Source of the DNA: Setophaga petechia | Taxonomy: Eukaryota > Chordata > Aves > Passeriformes > Parulidae | NCBI GenBank assembly: GCA_024362935.1 | Contig: JANCRA010000014.1 | Location: 10,206,758-10,270,757 of the forward strand | DNA: 64,000 nucleotides | Direction: 5' to 3' | Shown here: positions 47,831 to 61,330 of the stretch, in pieces | How the letters are laid out: every line of letters starts with the position of its first letter | Position numbering within the stretch: the stretch's first letter is position 1 | Program-made: the position numbers and the translations under genes | The notes under the pieces: generated by a model | Seen by the model: the letters and a program-made list of their open reading frames with translations, nothing else | Database searches by the model: none | What the model was told of the DNA's origin: nothing

Positions 47831-49120
47831 GGGCAATGCCAGAGTCCCAGGAGCAGCCTCAAAAGCACAAGCACCAGGCTGTCGCCTGCTGAATGCTCCA
47901 TTTCTCTGCTGAAGGCTGCTTCTTTTCCCTGCCCCTTTCTGCTCCAAAGGCAGGAGTGTTTAGGTGGGGAGCTGGGGCTTTGGAGAGCAAGGCACAGCTT
48001 GGAAATAGGCAAGTACAGGCAACTGAGATATTTAGTCCTTATGAGGCCTAAAAGTAAAGCAGATCCTAAGAACCTCTGATTTTCCATGTATCAGGACCAC
48101 ATTTAGTATTAGGTTGTTTTCAGCAGAGCTACTCCCAACTTTGCTGCCTAAATTATTTTTTCTGATATTCAACTGGATTGTGATTTATCACAACTAGGTA
48201 GTGATATAAAAGATACTTGTAACACTTTTCCTCTGAAACCTGAATTGGGTTTTGGATAGGGTTTTGAAGGTGGTTTTATGTGCATTTTTTGTTTGGGTTT
48301 TTTTGGGGTTTTGAGGCTAGAGACACAAAATTTTACCCCAGAAACTCAGTTTTCTTCCCAATTCTATTTTTGCTTTTTAAGCCTACTCTCAGGACCTAGT
48401 GGAAAGTCTGCTTCACTTAATTCTTATATACATAAGAATGTCTGCTGCATTTTGGGGCTGTGCTCAGGTTGCCTCTACTATGGCAAGACTTTTTTTGCAT
48501 AGCTTTCAATGTCTCAGAAGCAATACATTTTAAGAGATGCTGACCACAGAATTAAATGAGGCACCCAAATTACAAGTTCCATGAGATACTAAAAAGGCAG
48601 AGGTAAGGTGGTAGGAAATATAACAGTGACAGTTTTGTTTTGTCTAAATTTTCCATGAAGTATTTCATAAGTTATGTCAAATTGGAAAGCTGGCCATAGA
48701 TGTCTGTCTGCATGGAAACAAGATCTTCTGTGGGCCACAGATTGCACAGGAGTGGGTGTGCAGTAGTGGCAGGATGCTGGCAGTCAGAAATTGAGGTCAT
48801 TCTGTGCTCTGGCACCTCTATACCTCCTTCTTCCCAGCATGTGGGCCTGTAAGGTGTATTATGAATACAGTAGAAAATTTGCTTTCTAAAGACAATAGCT
48901 GTAACTCAGAACTTTGTATCTGCTGACTGGAAGAAGTTAATAGTTGACCATCTGAGATAGGAAGGGTACTCAGAAAGTGCCTTGTGAAATTTGGGGCCAC
49001 TGATGGTTTAGTGGCTGCTAATCATGAAAAAAGTATGAAAAGAATTTCCTTTTAGCTGGTTTCTTTGGATGGTAAAAAGAAGTCCTTCCCTTCACACTTT
49101 AAAGCAGACTGTATGTAGCT
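47831..49120. other. Unique non-coding sequence
   Basis: A T/G-rich low-complexity tract lies at 48245-48320 (GGGTTTTGGATAGGG..., runs of T broken by GG). Overlapping frames at 47732-48087 have no domains. Nothing else was recognised. Confidence 0.5.
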
Positions 49121-49300
49121 GCTTCCTTTCTTATGGATTTTGTTATACATAATTACCATGCATGCACAGCACGGCACGTGGATTATACAGCAAATTCTGT
49201 TTTAGCCATGCAAACTCCCAGTGACACTGTGGGCTCTAACAGCTGGGAAGATGTGATTACAGACTTTCATGTTAATATTGGGTGCCTTAAAGACTGCTGA
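49121..49300. promoter_or_regulatory. CNE-like block
   Basis: Unique stretch with ATAATTACCATGCATGCACA, the E-box CACGTG at 49175-49180 and GTGGATTATAC (OTX/PITX-type GGATTA). The appearance is enhancer-like, and the call is inferred. Confidence 0.25.
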
Positions 49301-49639
49301 AGCTTGTTCCCAGGTCAGCAGAGCTAGCACAGACTAGCTAAGGCTTCACTAAAACAAGGAAATAGTGTAGAGGATTTTCTGTAGAAAATAGAGAACAATA
49401 AACCCATCAAGTTTATTAAAATGCTGGAAGAGTTAATTCTCAAATCTTCACCCCAAACCAAGGCACAAGTCACTCCCTGATTGCTAGACTGCCCTTATTG
49501 CTTGTGAATAAGTTATTAGTATCATGTTTCCACTGATATTTACAGGCTCCAGAACTAGTTCTGGCCTCATTGTGTTTATGCGCTGTGTGACACGTGGCAA
49601 AAGACATAACAAGTTGCAGCATTTTGAATAAAGACAAAA

Positions 49640-49720
49640 GGGGAGAAGATGATTCCTCATTTCACACTGGGAACCTGAGGCACAGGGAGATGTGGTGACT
49701 TGGCCCAGAAAGGCTCCATC
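49640..49720 (-). mobile_element. MIR-type SINE core, antisense
   Basis: CCTCATTTCACACTGGGAAC, CTGAGGCACAGGGAGATG and GGTGACTTGGCCCAGAAA follow the reverse complement of the MIR core (CATTTTACAGATGAGGAAAC, CTGAGGCACAGAGAGGTTAA, GTGACTTGCCCAAGG). Only the core is preserved. The flanks are not recognisable. Confidence 0.72.
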
Positions 49721-50214
49721 CACCTGGAATTGCTGCTCCTCATGCTGGAAGGGTGTCTGGGGTGCAGCTGCTGGTTGCTGAGCTTTTACATCCTGTAATG
49801 GGCAGTCAGTGTGTGCAGCTCAGCCTAGAGCTGACTACCTTGTTTTTCAATAGAGCTTATCTTCTCGAAATAAATGCAGTCTCCTCTCTCACTCTTCTCT
49901 AAGCAACATATTGATAGATCAATGAAATTTTTCAGCTCAAAACTCTGTCTTTGGATAAAAGCAGTTAAAGGGGTTGTTTAGAACTTCTGCCTTTTATTTT
50001 AAGGCCTGGTTTCATATTCTTTCCAGGAAGGAGGATAGAAACACAACAGTTTGTGAACATGAGCTTTTTTTCTCCTCCCAACTCTAAGTTTGCCCTGGGA
50101 CCAGCCTATTTTGCATGAGCTCAGCACAGCTGTAAAAGGAAGAACTAAGAAAAAGGCCAACAAACAACAGAGCATAGCAAAAACCCACTTAAAATCTTAG
50201 AATACCACAGAGCC
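49721..50214. other. Unique non-coding sequence, nothing recognised
   Basis: Mixed composition. No feature was seen. Confidence 0.5.
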
Positions 50215-50490
50215 TCATTTGTCTGTAATCCTGCTCTATTTAATGGAACCCCTTGTGTCCAATTCTCCTTGTATTTTTATTAATCTTTGTGATTCTCCCT
50301 AATGATCTTGTTATAAAGACATCACATCACATGGCACAAGGACAATGCACATAAAAAGTTAAGAATGCATTTAACTACCAGTCATTGATTAGTGTTCTTG
50401 ATGAGCTTAAATACTACCTGGGAAAGGCTTTCTATCAAATGCAATTGGCTGCAAATGCATTAAGCTTAATGAAAGTCAAGATTTGGGTAT
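50215..50490. promoter_or_regulatory. CNE-like block
   Basis: Unique sequence with ATTAATC, TGATTAG, CAATTG and TGCAAATGCATTAAGC in close succession (50278-50470) and an almost repeat-free texture. The 83-codon frame starting at 50385 has no recognised domain. The regulatory call is inferred. Confidence 0.33.
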
Positions 50491-51480
50491 ATATGAATAT
50501 TTTTCCTAAGAGGAGGTGCCCTTGCCATGAGAATATGAGCACTTGCTATCCAGCCTGCTGCCCCAGTGGGAAGGGGTGGCAAATGGCAATGTGTGTGACC
50601 CCCCCACAGCTCAGCCCCAATTCCCATTCCACTTAGTTTGCTATAAATCAGGAGAAATACCATTGGTGTCAGGGAAATTAAACAGGTCCTGACAGTCCTT
50701 GTGATCTGCTGATGCAGAGGAGATGAAAGATATCTGTTGGTGAGGTCTGGGAAAATGTCAGTCTGAGGGATCCAGCAGGAGATTTTGGGAAGGGAAAGCA
50801 GCCTGGTATTCTGCAGATCATTGAATTCAGCAGCAGAATCAGGAACAGAGGGTAAGTGGTAGTAAAAAGCTCCAGCAGACCTTCCCAGGGGTTCAGGTGG
50901 GATGTGTGGGGTGTCAGATGCTCCATGCTAAGCACAGAGAGCCCTGTGTGCTGAGAGAAGGATTTTGTCCCTCCCGTGGCCACTCAGTTGTGAGATAAGC
51001 TACATCCTTAGAGTGCATGTGAACCCTCACTGCAGAGCAGGAACGTGCTGCAAACCCAGGTGTTGGCCTGCCATGAGCAGGTACCACCTGCACAGAGCCA
51101 ATCCCCTACTCGCAGTTCAGCCGCTGCTTCTTCCCTGCCTTTAGAGACACAGCTCCAGAAGGACTCCAAAAGCTGCAGTGTGTGAATCCACTGTCACCCC
51201 TTCCTGGACTGTAGAGATGTCTTCAGCTTCCAAACTTACTCTTCTCTGCTCTCCAGACTAATTTATGGTAGTTTGAACACTGGTTACCACGTGTATTTTG
51301 TTTGGCACAATGCTCTCCAAAACCTTTCCATAAAACTAAAAATATAACACACTGAATAAACCACTCCATTACTCAAAGAGAAGAACTTATTACTGAAACT
51401 CAGGAAAGTATATTGAGAGGTATTAATTTTAACTTCAGCTTCTGTCATAAAATTCTGAAAAACAAAAAAATCTGGAACAT
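50491..51480. other. Unique non-coding sequence, nothing recognised
   Basis: GC-balanced to about 51250, then AT-rich. A 101-codon minus frame (50678-50983) has no recognisable domain. Confidence 0.5.
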
Positions 51481-52030
51481 GCAATTAAAATAATTGCAGG
51501 TGTGTGGATGCCTGCCTCCAAGCAAAGAATTTAATAATACATTAAAACCCTTATTTTTGATTCTAGCAAAATATACAATTATAGCCATACAAGCTGCCAT
51601 TGCATCACTTCTTGGCTTCATGGAGGAAACTTCCCCTACTGCTATTTCTACTACATGCCAAGATATTATTACAATTCTTACTTACTTTAACAGGGCAATG
51701 TGCTCTCCAGTACACTGAACTGAAAATGACATACACTTTATAGTAAGATGGTATTTACTATTGATTTATCTTGCCCTAGAGAGTTCTGGTTAGCATTCCA
51801 GTGATAATTGACCCTGCTTTATTTAACTCTTTCAGAAGAGCATCTTTATTTCCAGCAGTGCCTTGGTACTAGAAGGCTAGTTCAGACAATAAATTTGCAA
51901 ATGACTGAATCACACTATATTCATCATTTTCAAGATTTATAAGAAAAAATAGAAGTCTCAGGATATGATTAATTAGCTCATTAAAGTAGCAGAGAATGTT
52001 CAGATCTAGATTAGGGAGGAATTGTCATCT
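51481..52030. promoter_or_regulatory. CNE-like block
   Basis: A long unique AT-rich stretch with no decayed repeats. It includes TTAATTAG at 51969-51976, TTGATTTATC near 51759 and GATAATTGACC near 51803. The 74-codon frame at 51494-51718 is Thr/Ile-rich and unrecognised. The regulatory call is inferred. Confidence 0.28.
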
Positions 52031-54464
52031 GAGCTTTCTCAGTGCCTTTGTCATACTGCAAGCTTACAATCAGTGAGCATTTCAAACCAATGCTCTTCCA
52101 GAAGGATGCTAGCAGGCATCCTTCAACTACACCTCGTCCAGTGAAAACAGTTACCACTGCCTACACCAGAAGAGGGATAGCTTGTTCATATTCCTGCAGG
52201 TGCAGTGCAAATGAGCACTCTTGTACTACTCTCATCCATGGAAGGTTCTTCTGCCATTTCACCAAGATCCCTGTTTGCCCTAAAGCCTTTTAGATTGCAT
52301 CAGTGTAATGAAAGGCAGCACCTCTGCCTACAAACTGTGTTTTGCCAGGAAGACTTGAATCTCTTAAAATGCAATATGAAGTATTCCCATTTCAAAGGCA
52401 TGAGTTGAAAAGATCTTCCAAAACTGTAACAGTCTTGTGATGGTAACTGAGTATTCTTGGTCTTTATTGTAGAACTACCACTGGTTTGGGGCATTTACTA
52501 CAGAGATGGGAAAATGTGCATCCCCTGCTTTCACCTAAAGGATGTTAGGAAGATGAAATATAAAAAAGCAACATGGACTTGTGGCATCAAAAAAGCCTTT
52601 ATTTCTGAATTATTATGGAGGTTTGATAGTTTTTAGTGTTCTTTCTCTGATATTCTTTTTTACAATAACTGTACAGCCATTTCTGAATATTTGAGTGACC
52701 TAGATGCAATGCTACAAGTAAAGTTGCACCCTCAGAGCCTCCATCTGTGACTTTGTCATCACAAGTGGACATTTGTAGGGTTCAGAACAACCCTAAGAGT
52801 CTTTTTTTGTTGACTTAGTCTGGAGAGAAGGAGTACATATAACGCCTGATCTGTGAATGTGCGTGACTACAGTTAGCTGTGCACACCTTCACCTCTAGTG
52901 AAGTTTTCTGTGTGGGGGTTAGCAACTCACTCTTCCCCTGGGTTGGGGCTGTGGAGTGCCCCAGAGCCCAGTGAGTGCTCAGGCCAGGCACCAGTACCTG
53001 GCATCCAGGAGTGCCCTTCCCTGGGGTGCAGCTCCTGTCCTCTGCCCAACCACTCTCCCCAACTTTCCTCAAAGTACTTTGGTATCTCCTGCTTCTGGCA
53101 CACAAAAGATCATGTCCACATCCTTCTTTAACTTGTCTCATTGCCACTGCTCCTTGCTAGGTTTTGGAAATTTCTGAATTAATTAGGTTATTGATTCCTG
53201 TAGAAATGGCCCTGGTAAAGAGTGATGCCTCTGTCACAATTGCATCTGGTTTGTATGCTGGCAGACCCAGGCATGAGTGGGATTTTATTCCTGATGTGCT
53301 CTCCCACACCTGGAACCACATCTGGATGAGTTTGAAACAGCTGCACTAAAAACTTAGAGGACTTTACTCTTTATATGACTATGTTGGTCCCAGGGCCTTC
53401 AACATTGCAGAAGTTTAGGTCTTGGCTCCCAACAGAAGGATTAGACATATGACCTCTTCTGAGTGTAGAATAATACATAGGGCACTTTTTTCAAAGGTCT
53501 AGTATCATCCCTTTCTTTGGAGACTGTGGAGCATTGAGTGAGATCTAAAAATTGCAGATGTCTCAGCCAAGTTATTTTCTGCTCAGTGCTGTTGACGTAC
53601 AGAACTGCAAAGTGTTGCTTTGCCAGAGAGGAACAGGAGGTGAATGAGACCTGGAAGACACTTGTGATTATCCTATGGCTCTGCTGTTGCCCCAAGGAAC
53701 ATGATTCCACTTCCCTCAGCAATGCCCTTCTTCATCACACCGTGCTTACTTGGCTAATCCCAGAAGTGGCAGACATAAATACCTGTAATTAACACTGACA
53801 GTTAATGCTTGTGATGTGACAAATGATTCCTCCTGCCTCCCTCTTGAAGCAATCCAGTAATTATCCTGATCCCTATTTTGTGTAATCACAGATGTGCCAC
53901 TCATTTGCCCTCCTAACCAAAAGCCACCTTTCAGCAGTGGTAATGCACACAGGGTTGCATCCGTGCTCAGATCACCCAGCTGCCAACTTACACCTTCTGT
54001 GTGGTAGCACTGCTATGTTGGTATTTAAAACACAAAACCATGGTTTGAGGGATGGGACAAAGCAAGGGCAGTGCCTCCATGCAAGTCTACTGCTGTCCTT
54101 GGCAGGGACAGCAATTACTGACACAAGAAACTGCCATGAGGGGTCTCTAGCCCACTGGCCTGCTCCTTCCCATCCATTCCCACCCCAATTCCTGACTCAT
54201 TGCCATTAGTGTGCCCACACTGCAGCCTCCATCATCAAAATGGTGCTGCTTGATAATTGCCCTTGTCTGAAGAGGAGGGAGCAGGAACAGACATCAGCTC
54301 TGCCACTGAACCTGGCACATCCTGCAGCTACACCCAGAGCTCTGCCTCTCTCATCCTCACCTTAACTTTCAGGAGGAGGGGGGTCAGGCAGTGAAGGGTT
54401 AATGTGGAAAAGCAAAGCAGCATTGCTCCCAGGAGCTCACCAGAGGTGACAGGGTAGCTTGCTG
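52031..54464. other. Unique non-coding sequence
   Basis: No gene called. The GC-balanced part 52910-53150 gives five overlapping frames on both strands and none is recognisable. The phrase GATCTTCCAAAACTG near 52411 is faintly like a CR1 tail but is too short to call. Confidence 0.45.
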
Positions 54465-54740
54465 CACTTCCTTCAAATATTGGCGAGATGGACTTTTTAA
54501 ATGCAGGTTATGTAATGTGTTTGGGGACTATTTAAAGTAAATGTTATTGACAGCCATTACATCTGGTAGTATTAGTAAGTATTTAGGGAATTTTTTTAAA
54601 GGTGAAGTATTGACAGGAAAGGCTGTAACAGCTACTTCTGGGCCATTACAATTTATCTTCTAAATCAGTCTGGGTTTATGGTTCACTGACATGTTTCACC
54701 CTATTACCTGCTAAAGGGTGGTTAATGACAATGTGTGGCT
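54465..54740. promoter_or_regulatory. CNE-like block with paired TGACAG cores
   Basis: Two TGACAG (MEIS/TGIF-type) cores at 54548-54553 and 54611-54616 lie in unique AT-rich sequence, with further words such as CCATTAC, GTTAATGACAATG and TTTATGGTTC. Frames are short. Enhancer-like, by inference. Confidence 0.33.
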
Positions 54741-57700
54741 ACACATGATACTGGAGCATGTGTGACACAGCACATCTAGGATGCAAAGGCCTTGCAGGGA
54801 AGTGCTCCTCTGAGGGAAGCTGTTCACTGCAGATCTGTGCAGGGCTGTGTCTTAATAGCAACATAATAGAATGGAATGCTGAATTTCACCTCTCACAGTG
54901 ATGTCTTAACTTGAAAATGGGTCAAATTATGATGGATCTTGTGTTTAGGACAATCGTGGGCATCACAAAGTTCCATACAGTGCAAGGAGGCAAGAGCTGC
55001 AGGGGCTGTGAGTGGCCCAGCCATGCTGACTGCGGGGGAAGCACAGGCTGGCACTGCCCGTGGCTGTGAAATGCAGAGCTTTCTCTCAAGGGCAGTCCTT
55101 TCAATTCAGCCCTGGATTAGTCATGAATAGAGGTCATTTTAGGGTTATTTGAGTGTGTGGGTAAAAGCAGTTGGTTACAAACAGTGAAGTCCCAAATAGC
55201 ATTCACCTCGACAGGAGTCTTTATGCACAGCCTTGTTGGGAATGTTTTTGGAAGGAAGAGAAAATAAGGACACAGCACTGCCCAAAATAACTCTGGTCGG
55301 TAAACAATCTAAGCTTGGTGTCTTGATCCTTGCTGGTCATATTCTGCTCACCAATACTATTCTCAGATATTTTCTTCTTTTGCATTTTTTGTTATTAAAA
55401 TTAAAAGCAATTAATATGTACCTGAATTCACTTCCTGCTGAAAGATATTTTTTTCTTCTTTATCCATACATCTGTTTAGATCTGGGATTTCCATCTCCCA
55501 ATTCCAAACATCTCCAGAAACAAAACAGATGTGGATTCACTTGCCCATAGAGAAGCCTCACATTTCCAACATGAACACCATAGATTTTCCATGCATATGG
55601 TTGGTCTAGGTGTTTACAACAGTGAGGTTTTGCCATGAAAACATTTAATTCCCAAGGTACAGATGTGCCTTGCAATCTCTTTTAACTTCTGACCACCAAT
55701 TCTGGACACTTTTTCTGGAGGCTGGTAGCAAAGAGGCTGATTTATGTCTAGTCCTGTCTCTCGTTCTTTCTGCATTGAGCTACTTTTTCACAGCCGCCTT
55801 TTAAATTGACAGATACCTCCCTTTAATGCTGCTCTTGCCCTCCATTCCTGTAGCTTGGTGGAGTTGTTTTCCACAGAAAGCCAGCCTGCTGTTGGGATGC
55901 AGGGCTGCTTTGGGCCCTGTTCTCTCCTCCTCCTGTTTGCCCTCGGTTTTCCGCGGCGCAGCCAGAGCCGTGCCGGCCTTCAGTTAACATTTACACTGCA
56001 GTCAGCATCCTGTGCCCTGGTCTATTTTCTGCAGACATGTAAATAGAAGCCTTTTGTAAACTTCGTTTAATGATAGTGCTGTATTATGGGTTGTCTAAGA
56101 CAGTGTCAAGGGATCCTGTTTTCTTTTAACTTCACCGTTCGGGTAAGGTATAATCTACAGTACATCAACACAACACATCTCTCTATTGAGTGTTGAGGTG
56201 AGATACAAAGCTTTCAAAGCAGGCAGATTCTTTTACTGTTTCTTGGTTTCCTCAAGCACTTTGTACATGAAAGATTGTTTCCTTATCTCTTGGAAAAGCT
56301 TTTGGATGAAATTAACCCCAGTGTAGAGGGTCAGCCTAACGGCCTCTATACTACTTAAGTCCTACTTAAACCTTATTCTCAGAGCTTAAATTGGATTTGT
56401 ATGGTGCACAAGGTACATATCCCCTCTGTGAATAGGTAAAAATGAAAGATAAAATAATTTATACTTAGTAATGATTTCAGTTCTTGGCTGAACCTATTTA
56501 ACATGGCTTCGTGGTGGGGGAATTCTTAAGAAGCAAGTCACTAACTGCACACAGCTTTGAGAAGCTCTCCAGCAAGCCTGGGGAAACTGGGCCTGCCTGA
56601 AGAGGAGCTGGTCACCCCTGCTGCTGTGCTTGGTACCACAGAAGCCCTTGTGTTATCAGGTGCTGATAGCAAACAGGGAGCAGTGGGAAGGGGACGTGCC
56701 ACCCAAGGCACTGACCCCATGCAGCTTGTCCAGGGAGTGCAGCCTTCACCCCTCATGCCTCACTTGGCTTCCTTGGGAGTGACACACCCTGGGGCAGTTG
56801 ACAAAATCCCCCATTTCTGGTAAAATTCAGGGAAGCAACTACAGCTGCTCTCTGAGCACTTCTCAAAAAGAAATATTGGTGGCCTCTCACACTGCCTTTT
56901 TCCTTTCAAGCCCTGCTACTGAATTATACCACTTGTATGTCCAACTAGAAGAAATTTAGAAGAAATCTTTTGGGAACTATATCAACCTGCAGTAAGTCTT
57001 TTTAATACTTGAGTAATATTCTCAAACTATAGTGTCTTATTTTCTTGAGAAGTCTAGGTAGGGCTATTCAATTTTTGATGTTAGGGAAAAATAAATCCAA
57101 AATGCTACCCTAATATGAGTCTGTGGACATCACTGGTTACACACAGGTGTATATGGGAGAATCATGCCCCAAATGAGCACCAGAGGGACTTAATAAGGCA
57201 TGTCTCCATCTTGGCTTTGTCCACCCAGTGCTACAGTCTGTTGGGGCAGGTTGCCTGACAGCTGCCCATGCTGTCTGTACATTTCAGCTAAGAATATGGT
57301 CCTTCTGTTACCAATTAGGTCAGCCTGGCACTGGTCAAGTCAGGCACTTGTCTAAATTCAGGTTGTCATTTTGGACATTTATAAATGGAAACAAAGCTGT
57401 GTTTCTCCGTCATGCATCTAAATAAGTTCAAAACCAATGCTAAGTCCATTTTAAGCATTGAGTCCACCCAGTAATCTTATTTCCCTTTTTGGTAAATTAT
57501 CTTTCTATTATAATGTGTGACCTCAGAAGCTTCAATGACAGTAAATCACTTTCTCTCCCACCTTAGAATCTGTGAAGCTAACCTGGCTTGACCATCCAGT
57601 TCAGGAAGTTCATTTGAATGTACTCTTATAGTGGAGGTTGGATGAGGAATGATTCCACTGTAAGCAGTGTGAATTATGTCTCCACTGGCCTTCAGTTCAG

Positions 57701-60700
57701 TATCAGCTGTGGGATTAGGGGCCTCATCTCTGAAAGGATCCATGGGCATCCCCAAATCATGATGCTATGGGCCTTTACAAATTATCTCTGTCTCAGTGTG
57801 GTAAAGAATTTTTAAGATAAATTCCAATACTAATTTTTTGGTGCTGGCACATCCTTTTCTAAGAATTCAGAGTCCAAGGCTGAGTGCTTTATTTGTCCCA
57901 AATAAAATCATAGAGATGGGCAGCCAGCACATCTGGGAAGGTACTCAAATCTTTGAAGGATCTAGTTCTGGGAATGTCCTTCTAATTGTATCTGGAGTCT
58001 TTTGAGTCTCCTGCACTCAAGGTAGTGCACAAAAGCTCAGCTCATAGGAGCAAGCAGGAAAGGTTTGCAGAAGCAGCATCTGGCACTGGTAAAATATAAA
58101 AAAAAAACAGGTTAGGGAATGTTTGTTTTCTTTCTGTAATTCAGGTGTTTGGGTGTCATTGCTGTCTCATCCACTTAGCTTATGAATGACACATAAGGGG
58201 TCTCTTTCCAGTAAATCACAGCAGCAGTTGCCATATGTACAAGCCTGCTCAGATACTGGTGGGAACCAAGCCATGGAGGAGTGGAGATCCACACTGACTA
58301 ATTTGCTGGGAGTGAACCCCACCCTCAGCTGGAATCCCTGTTAATGTAATAATCATCCAACACTGGGAGTGTTAATGGCAAAAAAAAAAAAAGCCCTGGG
58401 AGAACAAGCACTACAGGAGGAGGTGAAAGATGTGGGCAGATTAAAAAATAGAGCGCCAAATTCTTGGCTAGAGTAAATAAATAAAGCTCTTTTGAAGCTA
58501 TTGGCGAGACACCAGGTAACCTGACCCAAAATTTGTACAGGTGGGTGAGCCCTTGCAGGACAAACTTCCATATGTTTGTCATTACTTTTAGATATCTCAC
58601 AGCTGCTCAAGTCCTGCTCTTCCAGAACCTTCCTCCTTTCTTGTGCAGAAAAGGGAGTAAAGTGCGGAAGGGTTCTTCTCTGGGATGGTGGCGTTGGTTG
58701 GGTGAGGAGGGTCCCATCTCGTTTTCCTTGTGGGTTTTTCTAAGGCAGGCCAGGTCAGTGCACACAGCAGAGCCCCCAGAGGGGCTGAGGGCAGAGCAGC
58801 TGCTGTGGGGTGGGCAGGGGCAGTCAGAGGACTCTGCCCCCTGCCCCTGCAGCTGCTCAGGCAGGAGGAGCCCGTGCACAAGGCACTGCAGGAAGGTGTT
58901 TGAGAGCTGGCCTGGCATGCAAAGAAATGACTTTCAGTGCTTCCATCCACCTTGCAGCAGTCCTTAAAGACCCTGAAAAGACTGTCCTCCAGTAATGAGA
59001 AGGAAAACAAGTGAACCACAAATCAATGCAATATTTGACTTGGCTTTGGGAGCTATTTCTCTGAAAATGTTTAAGGCTCTTATGAGTAACCTGGTGTTTA
59101 GCTTACTGCTAATGTAGCAGCTGAAGAAAAATGCATTTTGCTCTCTAACTTGCTTATTAGTCAATGGAAACTATAACCACAAACAGTACGACTACATTTA
59201 ACCACTGTATTAAATATTAAACCTGAAACTGTCATTACCAATTATTTTCAATAGAGCATAATGGTTTGAGGGTTAAGTAATATGGACTGGGAGCCAATGG
59301 ATCAGTCTAATCAAATGAAAGTATTCCTAATGGGATAGTGCTGTATGGGAAGGTGCAGTGATGCTGAACCTTGGTTTCTAACACTGGGATGATTTGATGT
59401 CAAGCATTTTTCTGCTTTTTGTTCATTCATGGCTAACTTACTTTAATGCTGTTGATGAAGAAAGTGATTCGGAGAGGCAGAGAAACCAAAAGCCTGTAAA
59501 CTTCTAGATTTAGCATGTCTATCTTCTGACAGAACTGAAAGCCAGCATATCACCCCTTTCACTCTGCAAAATGCTTGAGCAAGATTAGAATTTCTCTACC
59601 TAAAGAGACATAATCAGATTGAAACAAATGCTCTGGTGCCTATACTTAAGAGGAAATGCTGAATGCCCTCTTTGAAGGTTGTAGATAAAAGATGCTATTA
59701 ATAGTTAGAGGTGCTCCTTTACAACAATTTATATTGATAAATATTTGTGAAAAGAAATTTATATGTTTAATAAAATCCTACTCAGATTAGTATAATCCAG
59801 ACACAGCAAGCTGCATTTTTATGGCCAAGTTAGCAATCTGGTAGGGAAGGTTTTCAAGTCTTCTGTATCAACAAGTATAAGTTAAAACATTTCGTGTCCA
59901 CCTCCACCCATGGCAGCAGGAGGCCATGCAGAGACTGCATTCTGCTGCAAACCCTATGGCTCTGGACCCGCTCCTGTGTCCTCCAAAAGCTCCTTGGCAT
60001 GAGCTGAGGTTCTCTTCCAATTCAGACAGAAATTAGCTTACATCTTGGGCCTGCCCCAGCTTTGTCTGCAGGCTGTTGGACCTTGGGTGCCTTGGTCATT
60101 CCCTGAGAGTTGCCAGAGGTGGGCAGGGAGAGCCCTGCTGGGCTGGCTGGAGCAGCCAGAGCCTGCTGGGGATTGTCTGGAGCTCTGCATGCAGCAAATA
60201 TCTGTGGAACATGTTAGATTCTCATCTGCCTCTGCTATTGAAACCAGGTTTTGTCAGAAGATTCCTGACCAGGACCAGCCTTATTGTTCTCATGGTTCAG
60301 CTGAGGTCAGTAATGTATGTAATCTGTACCAGGGTGTGGATGCATCTGGCAAGTAATGGCAATACCCCAGCCTGTGAAGACTTCCCTCTGAATGACAGTG
60401 CTATAATTAAATCTCCAAATTCAGGACTCTGAGCCAGAATTGAAGTTTGGGAACTTCATAGAGGCCGGGGCCAGCTGTGAAGCTCATCTGGGGATGTGGA
60501 TTGCAATTTCCCAAAGCCCTGGGGCAGTTTGGTTCTGAGGGAAGATGCTCAGGAGCTGTATAAAGAGATTGAGCAAAGATAGTGAGTTCTCTTTCACAGC
60601 ACTAGTCTGAGTAAACAGGTTTGCAATAATCAGCTGTTGACAGATGGCAGCAAAACACCTGTGAGTGACTAAACTTTTCAGCCACTTAGTCAGAGCTCCA

Positions 60701-60829
60701 GGAAAAGTTGGTGCTGATTCTCAGAAATGAGAAGCATACCTTCTAATATGTTCTGTATCTCTTACAACTTTCTTCTTTAGCCACAATAAAATGCCTATGG
60801 ATGAAGCTCATGGAAGTTCATCAAATTAA
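54741..60829. other. Long unique non-coding stretch with GC-rich patches
   Basis: About 6 kb. GC-rich patches occur at 55900-55985 (including CCGCGGCGC near 55951) and 58680-58900. Each is crossed by several overlapping frames, the longest 144 and 140 codons on opposite strands at 58533-59019, and none is recognisable. An A run of about 13 lies at 58380-58392. CNE-like texture is visible at about 59160-59420. No interspersed repeat was recognised. Confidence 0.4.
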
Positions 60830-61330
60830 TTTGGCTCTGGTTTATGCCTACTTTTAAAATATGTCAGATGTAACACTAATCCTGGTGCAACCGCACTGTA
60901 ATTAGTGTTTGGCTCAGCCCACTTTAGTAAATGCACCTGACTCAGCTATTTCACAGTTAGATATCAGTATGCTTTGAAGCTGTATTTACCATCTGCAGCT
61001 GAAATATTTACCTAAAAGTATCCCATAGACAATAAGGCATTTGCCCCATTGTGTTGCTTGTGCTTTGTTTATGTAATGACCCAGATGCATACCCAAACGA
61101 CCAATGCTTACAAGTGTAAGAGCCTCACACATTGTGGGATATGTTTCTTGACTTTCTGAAGGGATGGTTTCACAGGACAACAAAGAGGAGTTCTTAATTG
61201 GACCCTTTGATGAATTACAGGCTCTATTACAGAGCCATTTTAAAATCAGAGTAGTGGGAGGGTTTTTCTCAATCGCATGAGAACAAGATGAAGGTAGGGT
61301 AGACAAAATAACCACGATATGCCTCACAAA
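60830..61330. promoter_or_regulatory. CNE-like block with nested dyad
   Basis: About 500 bases of unique DNA. It contains a nested inverted repeat at 60872-60909, TAATTAG at 60899-60905, TGACTCAG (AP-1/MAF-like) near 60949, CATCTGCAGCTG near 60990 and AACCACGA near 61310. The 113-codon minus frame 60986-61327 has no recognised domain. Enhancer-like, by inference. Confidence 0.35.
60872..60909. repeat. Nested inverted repeat
   Basis: AACACTAAT at 60872-60880 and ATTAGTGTT at 60901-60909 are perfect reverse complements. Inside the 20-base loop, GTGC (60885-60888) and GCAC (60893-60896) form a second short stem. It may be a dimer-binding dyad or a remnant of an old repeat. Confidence 0.7.

Noticed and set aside
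52405..52440. GATCTTCCAAAACTG phrase, like a CR1 tail
   Set aside because: Too short and lacks the upstream CR1 part.
58533..59019. 144-codon plus and 140-codon minus overlapping frames
   Set aside because: Same GC-rich artefact: mutual shadows without domains.
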